Positions 21,119 to 34,009 are shown, counted from the stretch's first letter. The stretch is DNA of 64,000 bases from Ciona savignyi (GCA_000149265.1 CH003266.1:1215896-1279895); one strand, 5' to 3'. Numbers and translations: made by a program. The notes: generated from the sequence alone by a model not told the origin.

Positions 21119-21616
21119 AAGCACTCAATGATTACGAGTTGCATTCTTATATTTGTAGGTGTAATCTAGAATTCACAGTCATAGTGCTAGATTCTAGCAC
21201 TAGAACGTGTACCAAATGTTTACAACCTAAATCCAGCCGATTACTCGACCCGTGTCCATAGAGAAGGGAAATAACCTAAGTTGTTTGAATCCAGTTGGTC
21301 AATGGGTTAAAACACTTAAAGTATTACTCTCGTAGCTTAAAGAATATATATATGATGAGTTCGAATACCAAGGGCACAATACCCACATATGGTAGAAATG
21401 AATCTGTCGTATTTTTCTAAGATCGTGTCATATCCGCTCACCCCGATGTCCAACTTATAAGATTGGTTCCTGTAACATTAAGTCAAACTTCTCGACCGGC
21501 AGGTTAATTGGCACGGGTAAAGAGGCAGGCCGTGAACCGAACCCCAACCAAATGTTAAATAGTTGTAGCTACTTAATAAACTTTGTCCAGCCCAGTGGAT
21601 TAATGGGTTACCTATT

Positions 21617-21735
21617 TTTTTGAGCGAACAAAGTTTTGAACCCTTAGTGGGCTCGTCACAAGGACCAATTTTTGTATAAGAGTATGTATACCGGACACCG
21701 GTATGTATCGATCGCGTTAACCATTCGGACCTATA
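21617..21735 (-). mobile_element. Short tRNA-like SINE (second family)
   Basis: AAGTTTTGAACCCTTAGTGG to GCGTTAACCATTCGG (read on +), with an inserted direct repeat of GTATACCGGACACCG. It adjoins the SINE at 21737. Confidence 0.6.
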
Positions 21736-21736
21736 A

Positions 21737-21870
21737 AATAGGATATTTATGTTTATCTTGTGAATGGGAAAACCAAGGGGGACAATCGTCGGATCACCTC
21801 CCGCCCACCGTCGGGTTACCGGAGCTATTGCAGTGCGTTGTATATGATTCACACGTTCCTTCAATTTGGA
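21737..21870 (-). mobile_element. tRNA-like SINE, 3' half
   Basis: The tail-side half only, ending at the ACACGTTCCTTCAATTTGG box. The head is missing. Confidence 0.65.
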
Positions 21871-21978
21871 AAAATACCTTGTTTGAGATTCAAGTCACGC
21901 AATATGTTGCGTGGCTGTCGTACTATGATATAGCTGAATTTCGAATTGCAGTAAGTAATGGGTTGTACAGAAGCTAAA

Positions 21979-22215
21979 CGGTACCTCTAAATACTACAGG
22001 ACCGCATGGAGCACTTGAATCGCTTGGATCGCCCGAATCGCTTACTATACTTCGTAATTACAAAATCCATGATATTAATGTTAGGGCTGGGGTTAAAGTT
22101 AGTTCTGCGGTTAAGATAAGTGTTTGGGACAGAGTTATAATTCGTTCCATAGCAATCTAAGTGATCCAAGCGATCCAAGCGCTCCAAGCGATCATGTAGT
22201 ATTTAGAGGCACCCT
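21979..22215. mobile_element. GGTGCCTCTAAATAC MITE, copy 2
   Basis: Inverted ends CGGTACCTCTAAATACTACA and TGTAGTATTTAGAGGCACCC, with a perfect 8-bp duplication AAGCTAAA at 21971-21978 and 22216-22223. It lies between the DNase I-like gene and the 3' end of the trefoil gene. Confidence 0.85.
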
Positions 22216-22319
22216 AAGCTAAAGGCTCTTTATCGCTTTACAATTTCCAATACCTATTTATTTCATCATCACAAATATGAAGTCCTACATATTTATTCAA
22301 AAAAACTTGCATGACAACT

Positions 22320-22325
22320 TTTATT
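22320..22325 (-). terminator. Candidate poly(A) signal of trefoil gene
   Basis: TTTATT on the + strand (AATAAA on the - strand) about 330 bp past the stop codon at 22651-22653. Further copies occur at 22292-22297 and 22257-22262. Confidence 0.35.
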
Positions 22326-22650
22326 ACATAACAATACGGCGTTAGTCGGCTTTGTTCACCATAGTTTAGTAAAGCTCAGATTATTAGGGGAAGATTTAAT
22401 AAACGTTAATAAACCAGCAAAGTACAATTGCGTGTCAATATTACATCATTGGCCGTTCAAAGCAGAAATCCACAAGCGAAAATAAATAATCTATAGATTT
22501 TCAAATTTCCAAAATCATACTTTACACTATGTCCAATATTACTGTGCGGGTTTCCGTGTGCTCATGGCATTCGTATACAAAAAAAAACGATAATAGTGCA
22601 CTCCTGTGTCTCGAAGTGCTCGAATTTACAAGTATTTAAGATAAATGAAT

Positions 22651-25600
22651 CTATTTCTTCCCGGGTGGGGGTGGGGTGTTTGGTGGGTAACCGGGAGGTA
22701 TAGGGATTGAACTATCACCCGTTCCACTTCTGATTAGAGCCCCTGCACCGGGCAAACCGGCAATCGATCCTTCCTCTCGCTTATAACATCTCGGTACCAT
22801 GGGGTATTGCGCAACCACGCGTTCGTCGTTTTCGTAGCAACAACCTAAAAAAAATTTTTTTGGATAAATTTGATAAAATTTGAAAATTTGATAAAATTAG
22901 AAAATTTGATAAAATTTGAAAATTTGATAAAATCTAAAAATTTGATAAAATTTGAAAATTTGATAAAATTTACAGGTACCAAACGGATAACACCATTTTA
23001 TAAAGTAAATTTTGCTAAAGTATTGGCACGCCAATCTTGGTATGAAAATTCAAGTATTTCTCATTGCATAACTTGCTTTGGCGCTTACTGTCCTCCAAAG
23101 AAAATATTGCAGTCATTTTGTTTTAACTATATTTTTTAATATATTTTTAAAATACCCATTAAGTTTTTTTGCCACATTTGAATTTAACTATTTTTAATAT
23201 TTAATTTTCATAATCGACGTTCTTTAATGACGTTCGTTGCGCCATTCTTTTCTGTTTTAACCAAAATAAAGAAAAATGTATCTGTATTAACAAAGGATAA
23301 AAGTGAATGAATTAAATAACAAAACTTATGTTGGCGCATGATGGCTAAACGTGCTAATTCGTTTAAAACTCTTCGGTCAATATTAAACATTCGTGAGTAA
23401 CATTCTTAAAACGAATATAAAATTTCTTTAAAAAAAACACTTACCTAATTTAGTAAGGCAATCTAATCTGTTAGGAAGGGATAGGATGTTGTAACCGTCA
23501 ATGTAATTAGCGAATGAGTAATGGCAAGCAGTTCTTGCATAGTACAACATAGGAATGCTATATCGGTTGATGTTACATGATCCGTTTGCTGAAATAAAAA
23601 TAATTCATTAAGTCCCCAGTATTGCCCAATTTATTATAAACGTAATTCGAAGTGACAAATAAATATAATTTGTATGTGAAAGTTATACTATATATATGCA
23701 AGACCATTAAATATTTTGTTTTTTTATAAGCAGTTTCGAACCCATTAGGGTTTCAGCACTAGGACCGTTTTTTTATAAGAGTCGGTATATGTATCAGTCG
23801 CTTTAACCATTCTGCCACAAGAGGGTACAAGACCTTAAAATATGAAGTTAAGCTTATTCGGTTTTCAAAAAAAATACACTATAGCTGTTCAGTCATCCAA
23901 ATGAAACATTATAATGTGAATATTAGAATGATGTGAATTCGTTAAATTACTGTTCGGTTAAATTAGTTTTCATTTTGTTAAACCATAAACGCCTCTTTCA
24001 CAACTTACGAGATTGGTAGGCGACTGGAATGTTGTTGAAGTTAAAATCTAAGTTCTTTGGTCCGTTCGGTTGGAAGCATTGAGGAACTCTGAATGGGGAG
24101 TTTGCATCCCAGCAACATCCGCGGATGGCAACGCAGTGAAACTCAGTCACACCTGGGAATCCGCATTCGTATCTCTGGTAGAAAGAAGATTAGTTATTTA
24201 TATTATCCGTGCAAATCGCTAGGCGTGCTACTTTATGTCCGGCCCGTTGGTCTAACGGTTAAGTGCGTCGCCTTTCAATCGAAAAGGTTGAAGGTGTGAA
24301 ACTGGTCGCTAGCTAGTCGGTTGTGTCCTTGGGCAAGGCACTTTACGGACCTTTCCTGAACCCAGCGAATTATTGGGTTCTACTAAATTGAAGGAACGTG
24401 TCTATCATACACAACACACTGCAATAGCTCCGGTAACCCGACGATGGGCGCGAGGTGATCTGACGATTGCCCGTGTGTTAACGCCCTTGGTTTTCCCATT
24501 CACGGGGATAAATATGAATATCCTATCGTATCCTTATGCTATTTACCGGGTTCACCAATCTTCCAACGCTACTGGTTGGGTTGGCTGGATCGTACAGATG
24601 GTAGAGGGATGGGTCAAGTGTAAGACCATACTTGAATAGACGAAGGCATTGGACTGGCGACGCAAATTTTGTTGGTTTCTTTACTTCCATGTAATCTATG
24701 TTAAAACAGATAAGAAGTTTAAGCATCGCGTTGAACTTTTAAAGGAACCTTTTTTAGCGTTGAACCTTTTTTCGTAATTGATTACAAATGATACCGACAC
24801 GGAAGCAGTAGATTAAAAAACATTTGCGACACATTTTAAACTTTTACTAGCGATAAAGGTAACTATGAATTTACATGGGGATTACTTATTAAATTCAAAT
24901 GTCAGTAAGTTGATTGTATAAAGGATCGTATGGGATATAGTAGGATATGCTACTTATGTAATTATCGGGGTGGAAAAAGTAGGAAGACTTGAAACACGGC
25001 CAAGTGTTGAATAAAATTGTGCACGTGCGATTTTAAAAATATTGTAGTAAACAGAATAAGATAGATAACTTCTTGTATTTGACCTTTGAACGATTAAACC
25101 ACTGGTTAAAGCCTCCGCTAAGTGCTTTGACCAACGACAACGGTTGTTGTGAAACTTGCAGAAATAAAAATCCGACTACCAAGTACAAAAGTCTACTTTT
25201 CACAAATACATAGGTTTGCTTACATAGGTTGTAGTAAATGAAGAAAACGTTGTAGTAGCACCATGGAACAGCAGTTGCTGACGTAATTGAGTTGCCGGTT
25301 GCATTTCGTACTTCAGTATCGGTAAGGAAGATTGGCTAGTAGATATAAAACAAATCATAAATCAGCCAAGTTACACAGTAAATAAGGAAAAAAACTTAAA
25401 TATAAAACTAAGTGTAAATGCCACACAAAATGGGTTAGTGATTCGTTAAATAAAGGTCGTTTCCACATCCGTCCTAGAGCAATACCCCGTATTACTTAAA
25501 TATATAACATAAAACGATCTCTTTAATTTTGTATGTGTTTAGTTTGGAAACATTTCACAAAAAGTGATTAAAACTTACGTTGTAACAGCAGTAAGGTGTG

Positions 25601-28600
25601 ACCTCACATTCGGCAGCGCTGATACCAACGTAGCCACAGTCGATCCGGTTTCTCAAGTCATGGAGCGCGCAGGTGTTGACGCCGAGGGCTTCGAAATGTG
25701 CGAAGTAGAGTTGGGAGCCAGGGAAAATGCCGGACGGAAGAGCGGGGATGTAAGGTCGGGTCAAGCTCTCAAAGTAAGCCGGGTTGGATGAACCAGCAAC
25801 TGAAATATGATAATTAATTGGTTAGTTCCTCAATTTACTATGATTTAGTATGATAATTGGTTTCTTGCGAGTGGGTGTGACCAGGCACTGGACATATCGC
25901 GAAAGCTGTGACAGCGCGTATAAAATTTGATAGTCACGATTATAATGACTTCACGGTTGTCATAAACGCTAACCAGGAAGCGATTTTTGACATGCCTGTC
26001 AATTTTAGACACCGTCAAATATCATTTGGATTATACAAAGAACTATTAAATTGATCAATGCTGGTGTCGTAGACATTAAAGTTACAACCTCGGGCTTTTA
26101 CATTAAATTTATGTCGCGGTTTATTGCAAAATAGCTCAAAACAAACATACTGCCATATAACTATCACAATACGTACTTGCTTCGGTAATGTAATCCAGAA
26201 GTTGTGTCTGTGTCGCGCCCCCTTGTTGTGCAAGAACGATCATACCCATCAGCGGATTGATTCGACCCTGTTAGTTTAATTTAGTTTAGTTTATTTGTTT
26301 TGGTCCTTTTTGCTGAACAAAAATTAAAAGAACACAAAAACGGCAAAACTAAAAACGTTATAGCATGTCATGGAAAAAATAAAATTAAAGATGTTAGAAG
26401 TTTTATTTTGGTAAGCCATTGGTATAACACGTTCAGAAAGGACTTGTTTGGACAGGGTATTTTAAATTCTTTTATTCTCGTGAATGGGAAAACGCAGGAG
26501 AGTTATCGTGCGAATAATCGACGGATTACCCCGCACCAACGTACCTTGTTACTAGAGTCATTGCAATGTGTTATATATGCTTAAGCCATTCTTTCAATTC
26601 CAAAGAAAATCATTAATCTTTCAAAGCGGTGTTTAAAGTGACTTTCTGATTTTAAACTTAAGCAAAAAATACTTACACTTTGAATAAGACTGCTGATGAA
26701 AAATTCTCTTCCTTTGTCAACCTGAAGAAGAAGGGGGAGGATCGAATGGTCGATGGCGCCGATGTTTGTCATGTAGTTGATCAAGGCAACTTTGTTAGCG
26801 TCGTTACCGAATCCACCGTTCAAAAGAATGTGGACCATACTGGTATCAAGACCTGTCGGGTAAGTTTTGTATGAAATGATTTGATAAAAACTATTGTTTA
26901 ATTTTAAAACGTAACCAAACTGAATCAGTTATCTACAATAGACCTCGGAGCAGCATTCGATCTAACATTTTACTGATGAAGTACAGTATAACCTGTTTTA
27001 ATGTATAATTAAAGGTTTTGGTGAGTTAATCGGATTAAATATTAAGTATCTCAGTTTTTTTTTTATATGGCTTACATAGTTCGTCTTAAAATAGTCACAT
27101 ATTTATGACACTATTTGTCAATCTTTTTAAACCCAAAGTTTAATCTTTTTAAAACCCAAAATTGAAATACAGCGAAGAAGGATACTTATGATCAGTGTGG
27201 GTTAAAAATCTAAGGGGGGTTATCACACGGTCAATTGTCAGATACGACGCGAAGCCACACACTTACCGAAACTTGACATAATCAGCTGTCTCAGCATCAC
27301 ATCACGTGACTCTCCTTGGTTTGCGAGAAGAGAAAGCATTTGTGGGCTGCTTGTTCCAGCCATGCTCGAGAAAATGTAATCTGTGAGTGTTGCTGACTGT
27401 CGTGGAACGGGTGAACCGAAAGCTGCTCTCACTGCGGCCCGTTGCTCGGCTGTATGAGTACAAGGGTTATGAATTTAAGGAAAATAACCATAAATATGAT
27501 TACCTTTTATAAAATAGGTAAATGATTTGAAAAAAGATACAACGAGCTTTTTTTTTAAATTGTGCACTTAGTGCGAGTTGGTGGTCTTACTGTCCTTATT
27601 TGTCAATTTTAGGAATATCAACACTTAAATGGAATGAAATATATTGTTTGTTCGGTTCGATAGACGTTGGTTTGTGGCTTTCATATTCTTAATTTTGCCT
27701 CATGTATTGCCGGAAGGGACGGAACGCGGTGTCGCGCCGTACAACCAGGCACTGGCGGCAAGAGTAAAGAGGCATCTGAACTGCTCAGCCTACACCCTGG
27801 CTTGCCCTCAGGGTTCGGTAGCATTCTTCCAAAAGCGCTATTATAAGTGAACATTAAATCTTGTCCTGCGTTCGGTAATAGTGTAATAGTATATCCACCG
27901 TATCACGGCCGTTTTTATATAGTTTGTTCTATTTAACATATAGCAATATTCATGATGAAACTTACGTGTTAGACTAGCTTGGACTTCATCTGATGTGACA
28001 GCGTACTGAAGTAAAGCTGCTTGGTGGCCCTCTGTTACACGGTTGCATCTACAACTGCCTTGGTTCGAGCTCAAAGTACCACTGCGACAAAACTCATTAG
28101 ATATTTCATAGATCTGTCGTCATATAATCCGACTGTGAAGTCATAAGTATCCTTCTTACTTGCACTGCATGTCATCCAAAATCATCATCATAAGAATGGG
28201 AAGTTGGTTGGGTACAACTCGCTCCTCGGTTCGGTTGCTGGTGGCATTGAACACCAAGGCGGTTTGGGGCGTGGTGTCCACTGAAATGACAGTTAAAACA
28301 TCGTCAAATTTCAGATTATTAACCGTTAAATGACCGTTAAGTTTAAATTTATTGTCGTAATCGCACATGCAAAATACATATTAACAAATGAGCTATTTTG
28401 CATAACAGTACACAATTTAAAACATGGGTTGGGTTACCTGTGCGTGAGAAGCGCTCGAAAAGTGTAAGCCAGAACATGGCGTCCCCTTGTTCGTTACATC
28501 GACACATATCGCTTTCTGCGACTGGACTATCGCTGTAGATATCATTGTTCATGCATCCACGAGGATCTTGCATTGCAACCAGTGGAAGAACAGTATCCTC

Positions 28601-29387
28601 ATCTTGCGGACCTGATTTTAAGACATTCGTTATACCGGCTGTGTGTGATGGATGTATAATTTAGATCACTAACAGGTAGGGCTGAAACCCTTGTCTTTTC
28701 TGCAGAATTGCCTCGAGAGTAGAAGCAAAGTCATGACTTGGCTCTGAACACCTTTACCATCGTGTGCCATCATTGGCAAGATCTCATTCAGTGTTGCATG
28801 AGAAAGCTCTGTATGATAAATTGTTCGATTTATTTGAAAATACCTGGTATTTTTTGGTAATTTATATAACTTGGTATTTTTGGGTTTTTTATTTTTTGGT
28901 AAATCCAAGAACAAGATTTGTATATTCTGGTATAGTTTCAGCAATACCGTACCGCGGGTAAAACCGGCGTGGACAAGAAGATCAACTTGCATCGCTCGAG
29001 TGAGGTCTAGAGAGTTGTCCATTAACGTTGGGAAAATCATGTCGATTACATCAGTTGGGTTAACTGGAAGACAAAAGTGATGAGAAATTTTGAAATACCA
29101 CAGGAATATAACACTCACTGTTTCTCCTTTGTGCTGATACGAGGGAGAACACAAGGAGAACTTCATTATCCACATCTGTAAGAAAAATGTTATTTAATTT
29201 CATCTTTTATGTTAGCGTCATAAACATTGTTAGCAAAACTTACCATAAGGTGGTGAGACGTTGGCATCGGCTGAAAAAAAAAGATTAATTTAGAAATTGT
29301 ATATTGGTAGTCCATTTTAAATGTTAAACTGCACTTACCAATATAAGCTGTTACCAGCACGAAACAGAGGATTAAGCAAGTCTTCAT
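22651..29387 (-). CDS. Secreted multi-trefoil protein with unrecognised N-terminal region
   Basis: Seventeen exons on the - strand, high to low: 29339-29387, 29244-29270, 29119-29175, 28953-29063, 28674-28808, 28438-28611, 28160-28280, 27966-28081, 27267-27449, 26677-26852, 26177-26267, 25579-25799, 25224-25335, 24556-24695, 24009-24174, 23445-23588, 22651-22844. All phases agree: 738 codons plus TAG. Residues 1-17 are a signal peptide (MKTCLILCFVLV). Residues about 18-450 match no family I recognise; they are mixed helical-looking sequence with a motif ending CRCN that appears twice (about 160 and 235). The C-terminal part has trefoil (P-type) modules: RIDCGYVGISAAEC..CCYN with VPWCYYN; RYECGFPGV..HC..GCCWD with VPQCF; and a reduced third, RLDC..GCCYE with VPRCY. 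It ends in a Pro-rich tail. Trefoil modules are typical of secreted mucosal or extracellular proteins. Function unknown. Confidence 0.9.
22866..22975. repeat. 17-bp AT-rich tandem repeat
   Basis: Units close to TTTGATAAAATTTGAAA repeated about seven times. It lies in the last intron of the trefoil gene, just before its terminal exon. Confidence 0.8.
23722..23825 (-). mobile_element. Short tRNA-like SINE (second family)
   Basis: AGTTTCGAACCCATTAGGG, ATAAGAGTCGGTATATGTAT and TTTAACCATTCTGCCA on + match the reverse of the family. It lies in a trefoil gene intron. Confidence 0.65.
24238..24534 (+). mobile_element. tRNA-like SINE, full length
   Basis: Head TCCGGCCCGTTGGTCTAACG through tail TATCCTATCGTATCC. 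It lies in the trefoil gene, in antisense orientation to it, ending about 20 bp from an exon (24556). Confidence 0.8.
26271..26395 (-). mobile_element. (TAAAC)n-tailed element abutting a trefoil-gene acceptor
   Basis: On the - strand the body (GTTTTGCCGTTTTTGTG) is followed by AATAAACTAAACTAAATTAA and, within a few bases, the CAG acceptor of the exon at 26177-26267. It is in the same orientation as the host gene. Confidence 0.65.
26450..26580 (-). mobile_element. tRNA-like SINE, old 3' fragment
   Basis: CTCGTGAATGGGAAAACGCA to TTGCAATGTGTTATATATG matches the tail half of the 300-bp family with many changes. Confidence 0.45.
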
Positions 29388-29488
29388 TCTACCTCTCGTC
29401 CTCTCACTAACTAGCCAATTCAACTAACAGCAATCTGCAAAAGAAGCTCGTTTTAAGTTGGATAGCTTCGGGCCAGGGCGTACGGCTC

Positions 29489-29494
29489 TTTTAT
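29489..29494 (-). promoter_or_regulatory. Candidate TATA box of trefoil gene
   Basis: ATAAAA on the - strand about 100 bp upstream of the ATG at 29387. A consensus-like 3' splice site (TTCTTTTGCAG, ending at 29435) lies between it and the ATG, about 47 nt before the start codon. Confidence 0.35.
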
Positions 29495-29499
29495 CTCAT

Positions 29500-32400
29500 A
29501 TTGCTTGGCACGATCACTCTCTCGCGTTTTGCCTGGATTGCATTCGGTTCGAGTGACCATGCTGAAAGTGAACCGGTTCTCGTATGCACTGACATTAAAT
29601 CTAATTGAAATCTAAGTCAAATAAAATAAAGCCAAAGTCCATCGCAAATAAAAATATCTTAAAAATATTTGTAAAAAATCTTCTATCGCTGATGAAATAC
29701 TAATAGTTTAGTCAACTTTTTTGAGATTGAAAACTTTTCCGTAGTTTTTTCACTCGCAGTTTTTGCGCAAGCAAAGTAACTTTAAAACTAGCACTGCCCA
29801 ACGACTGGTTATTTTTGTGACTATGAACTAGTAAAATGTTCTGTTTAAAACAGCAGCACCCTTTTTCGCGGTATATCTCCCAATTCAGCGATTTAGAACG
29901 CTTTGCATTTTCTTCTTATTCTCACTTTGTTCCCCGAGGCCTAATAGGTAATTAACTGGTATTAGAAACCCGGTAAGTGTGAACGCATCCCACCGCGATC
30001 CTTTTGTTTTTAAGGTAAATGTAAAAATGAACAAAATAAATATTGTAGCCTTCGGTGTTCATTTTTATCACCGTTCACCGTTATTTGGTACAACGTACAC
30101 ATATATATATATTTAAGAATGTAATCCTTTTAGTTTGGTACTAGGTATTTTCCGTACACAATAAGGGTTGCCTAAGCCGGTTTTCGCATTAGTAATCTAT
30201 ATGTTGGGATGTAAATATTTTGATTAACATGATTAAATCAATGTTATTGTTTATCAGTGTAAACAACCCTGTTTTAATATTTATCAACGAGAACAATGTT
30301 CAGTTTAATGGTTTCATAGTAATTTTAAATTTTAACAAACCGCCTTCAGTTTTTTAGTATTGCCTAAAGTAAATGTGGACAAAAGTTCATAGATAAGAAG
30401 CATAAAAATGATTAAGCACACGCCATTATATTATAAGATAATTATACACATATATGGTAAATGTTGGAAGATAAAAAATGCCAGGTCACCAAAAATGAAA
30501 GTATTGAATTCGATTTAGAAATATGTTTTATATGAGCACTTTTAAAAATATCTACGAACTTTTGTCTCATTTGCAGTTCGAAAATTTCTGAATAAAGTAG
30601 TGTCCAAAAGACTGTCGTTTATTACATGTAAATCGGTGAAATTAAAGCCAGACAAAGACTGCGCATGTGCAATAGAAAGGTGATTGAATTTCAGTGCAAC
30701 GTAAATCAACTTTTGCATTTAAATATGTTGTTCACTGCTATATAAGCAACCAATAAATAATATAGTCACGTTTTCTTCTTTAAAAACACGCGTGTTATCA
30801 CACGCGCAATCAACATCAGATTATCTCGTTGGGAAATCTTTCGGTACTAAAGAAAATAACATCATCATTACACTGTCTATGCAGCGTATTCCTCATATAC
30901 ATACAAGAGATCAGATTTTTGGCATATGTAGTAACAAACTTGATCCCCATAAAAGTTCACTCATCAAGATAACTAAGTCATTATTATGGAAGAAATTTAT
31001 ATATTTAAAAGTGGTACTTCTATAGCCAACTTATCATTCTTTTAGTTTGGAGATTAACGTTTTTCCACGTCTTTATTTTACTGTGTCAAGCTTTCATGTG
31101 CCCCGTATTATTTAGTTTCTTGATGTTACATATTACTTTTTTGAGCAAATACAGGTTTTGGTGTTAGCATGCAATTCAATTAATCACGTTCTGTATGTGC
31201 ATGAAGTTTATAATGTAGTAACGTAATTAACTTTTAAGTATTAACATTCCAACCAGCTTTATTAAAAAATACTCATTTTATGAGATATTATCGGACAAAC
31301 ATTGTTTTTTTAGTGGGTTTGTAATTTATTGTTATAATTTCGTACATCTTATTAAATTTTATTGTTTGTATACAAACCGAATGAGTTTACAACTAAAGAA
31401 ACTTAAGTTTCAAAACCTTGAGCTTATTTATTTATATAAGTCGGATAATTCAAATATTTTGTCGTCGAACATACTGCGTTGTCATTACCAATTGCTTTAC
31501 TAAACCGGTGCGCTTTAGATTTAGAATGTCGGTTCAGTTTTGTTTCGTATGCGCGTTAATTATCTTTCCAAGCCCCGCCCTGTAATAGAGAGTCCGCTGG
31601 TTCTCGCTTTCCGCGCACGTAGGCATTATTTAATCACTGAGCCGGTTATTAACGAATAATAGGGTCGTAAAACAAGAAAGAAGGCGCCGGTTCGACCAAA
31701 TGGTCACAATACGGGGTGGTATGTTCAAACCTAACGCAGAATTCGATTTCTAATTACAATGAAATGTGTTTTCCTTTGCTAAGATACAGCGGCTGCCAAA
31801 GTTGTATAGTAAATAACAATGTCTTTATTTCACATGTATAGAGTCAATTTCAGTGTTATTTTAGCAACCAACAAACTCGTTTAAAACTTTGTGGTAAATA
31901 GCGATGACCATTGTAATTGAAACATGTTTTAAATTGAGGAAAAACTATAATTTTCGCCACGGTTTTATTTGACGTGGCTCCGGCGATGTAGACTTAAAAT
32001 AAGGCCATCATTTTCACATTCCGGCATTTCTTAATGTTGTTTATAGCAGCACACTAAGGCTCAAGGGCAAGTGCTGAATAAAACAACTCGTCCCGAGGCA
32101 GTCGGTCTTCCGGAGACAACTTCTGTATGACGTAGCACCTGCTTGAACGCAGTAAAGCAGTTTAAACGAGTTGGAAGGCTCGAACCAACGTATTTATTGC
32201 AGGTAAATTTTCCTGTGAAAAGTACAACCTTGTGTTTGTTATTTATGGGCTCACTTAAAGAAACATTTTACAATGTCCTAAAAGTTACACGGAATGCCTA
32301 TTTAAACCGTAAATTGTTATTCGTGTTATGGTAAAGGTTGCAATACTAGTTTCGTTACAATAATTCATGACTTAGGAACACTAAACAATTTTTCATCATA

Positions 32401-33225
32401 ACCTGCCATTGTCATAACATTGATTATGATGAAACTATTAAACCACGTGAAATGCGTCAGGTCAAGCGTAACTAAAGTGGATAAGCCCGGGGCCAAATAG
32501 GCGTACAAGCTCGGTCCAACACCGTTTTAGAAACTGGCACCGCGCTCTTTCTAACTGATAATCATAACACTTGCGACCAGGAACCAATTTAATCATTTCG
32601 TTGCTTAGGTTAGTATTTAGGTGACATGTACATGCCCTGTAAATTACAAGACTTTTCTACAGGTGGTTCTACTGTGAAATTGACTGTTGGCCAAGGAAAT
32701 ATTGTAATTGAGAAAGCTCAAAATGATGTAAACTATGTTGTAAATTTGCATATTTTTAATATAAGCACTATAGGCCTGCAAACCTTATTTCTTACATTCT
32801 GTATGTGTGTGTAAAAAAACCTTTTTTTCTAGTTTGTTAAAAGGGCACAAAAATTACCGATACAAGATTGTTTGTGTATAACCTGATGGTAAATGCGTCC
32901 GACTGATCTGCAAATGCATTAAAAAACGGATCTAGTGTCGAGGCAGCACATCACGGATTAGAAATTCAGAAATTAACATAAAAGAAGAGAATACAAAAAT
33001 TGGTTTTTACTTAGATTTTATTAGCGCAAATCATTTTTACAATTTTATCACGAAAATAGGCTATTTGGAGTATAATAAGTGTTAGTCGTACTTTAGCGTT
33101 ATCGTTTTGTGTCGAATGATTTCTTCACGTTGTCGGCTTTATAAATCTAATTAAAGTGGGCACAGCTATTTCAACCATTTCCGCTCGGTGGCTAGTTGGC
33201 TTGTCTGTGAACATTTTGCGTGGTT
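29500..33225. other. Spacer upstream of the trefoil gene
   Basis: About 3.7 kb with no exon I can support on either strand. It is AT-rich, with slightly more GC around 31560-31740 and 32090-32180. Upstream regulatory sequence of the trefoil gene is expected in its left part. Confidence 0.4.
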
Positions 33226-33231
33226 ACAATA

Positions 33232-33655
33232 ATAGGGTACGGTCGATACATATACCTACTCTTATACAAAAAAACGGTCCTGGTGACGAGCCCATCATGG
33301 GTTCGAAACTTGGCTCGGTAAAAAAAAATAAATAAAAAAAAATAATAGGGTACGGTCGTGTGGTCGAATAGTTAACGCGACCGATACATATATACCGACT
33401 CTTATACACAAAAACGGTCATGGCGACTCGAAACTTGGCTCAGTAAAAAAAAGTTACAATAAAAGGGGCGTAGTATCGTCGTGTGAATGCGACCGATACA
33501 TATATATCGAGTTCTATACAAAAACGGCCCCGTTGACGAACCCAATATTGGTTCGAAACTTGGCTCGGTAAAAAAATATAAGGACGAAGGTCACGAAAAA
33601 CGGTCTTGGCAACACACTAATAATGGGTTCTAAACTGAGCCCAATAAAAAACACT
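33232..33655 (+). mobile_element. Cluster of four short tRNA-like SINEs
   Basis: Four head-to-tail copies (about 33232-33325, 33350-33448, 33470-33575, 33585-33655) of the second family. Each has CGACCGATACATATA, CAAAAACGG, GGTTCGAAACTTGGCTCGG and an A-rich tail. The last copies are diverged. Confidence 0.75.
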
Positions 33656-33822
33656 AGGGGCGGTATAGTCTAATTATTTATTCTTTTATTATTTCCTTAT
33701 ATTAATAGTATTTTACCTAAAAAAGAAGGGAGGGAGGGAAATAACAGACAACACTGATAATAGGAGAGGCTGGATTTGTAACAACATGATAAAATCAAGG
33801 CAAACAGTACAAGGATAACATA

Positions 33823-34003
33823 GAATAGGATAAAATATCAATGTTTCTTCGATTTGTTAGAACCCACTAATCCGCTAGGTTCAAACCATATCCGTAAAGC
33901 GCCCCGCCCAAGGGAACAACCGACTAGCTAGCGACCAGTTTCATACCTGCAACGTTTTATTTGAAAGGCGACACACTAAACCGCCAGACTAACCGGCCGG
34001 ACA
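33823..34003 (-). mobile_element. tRNA-like SINE with internal deletion
   Basis: The tail is fused to the TTCTTCGATTTGTTAGAACC box and runs to a complete head ending CCGCCAGACTAACCGGCCGG. The middle 100 bp is missing. Confidence 0.65.
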
Positions 34004-34009
34004 AGTTCG

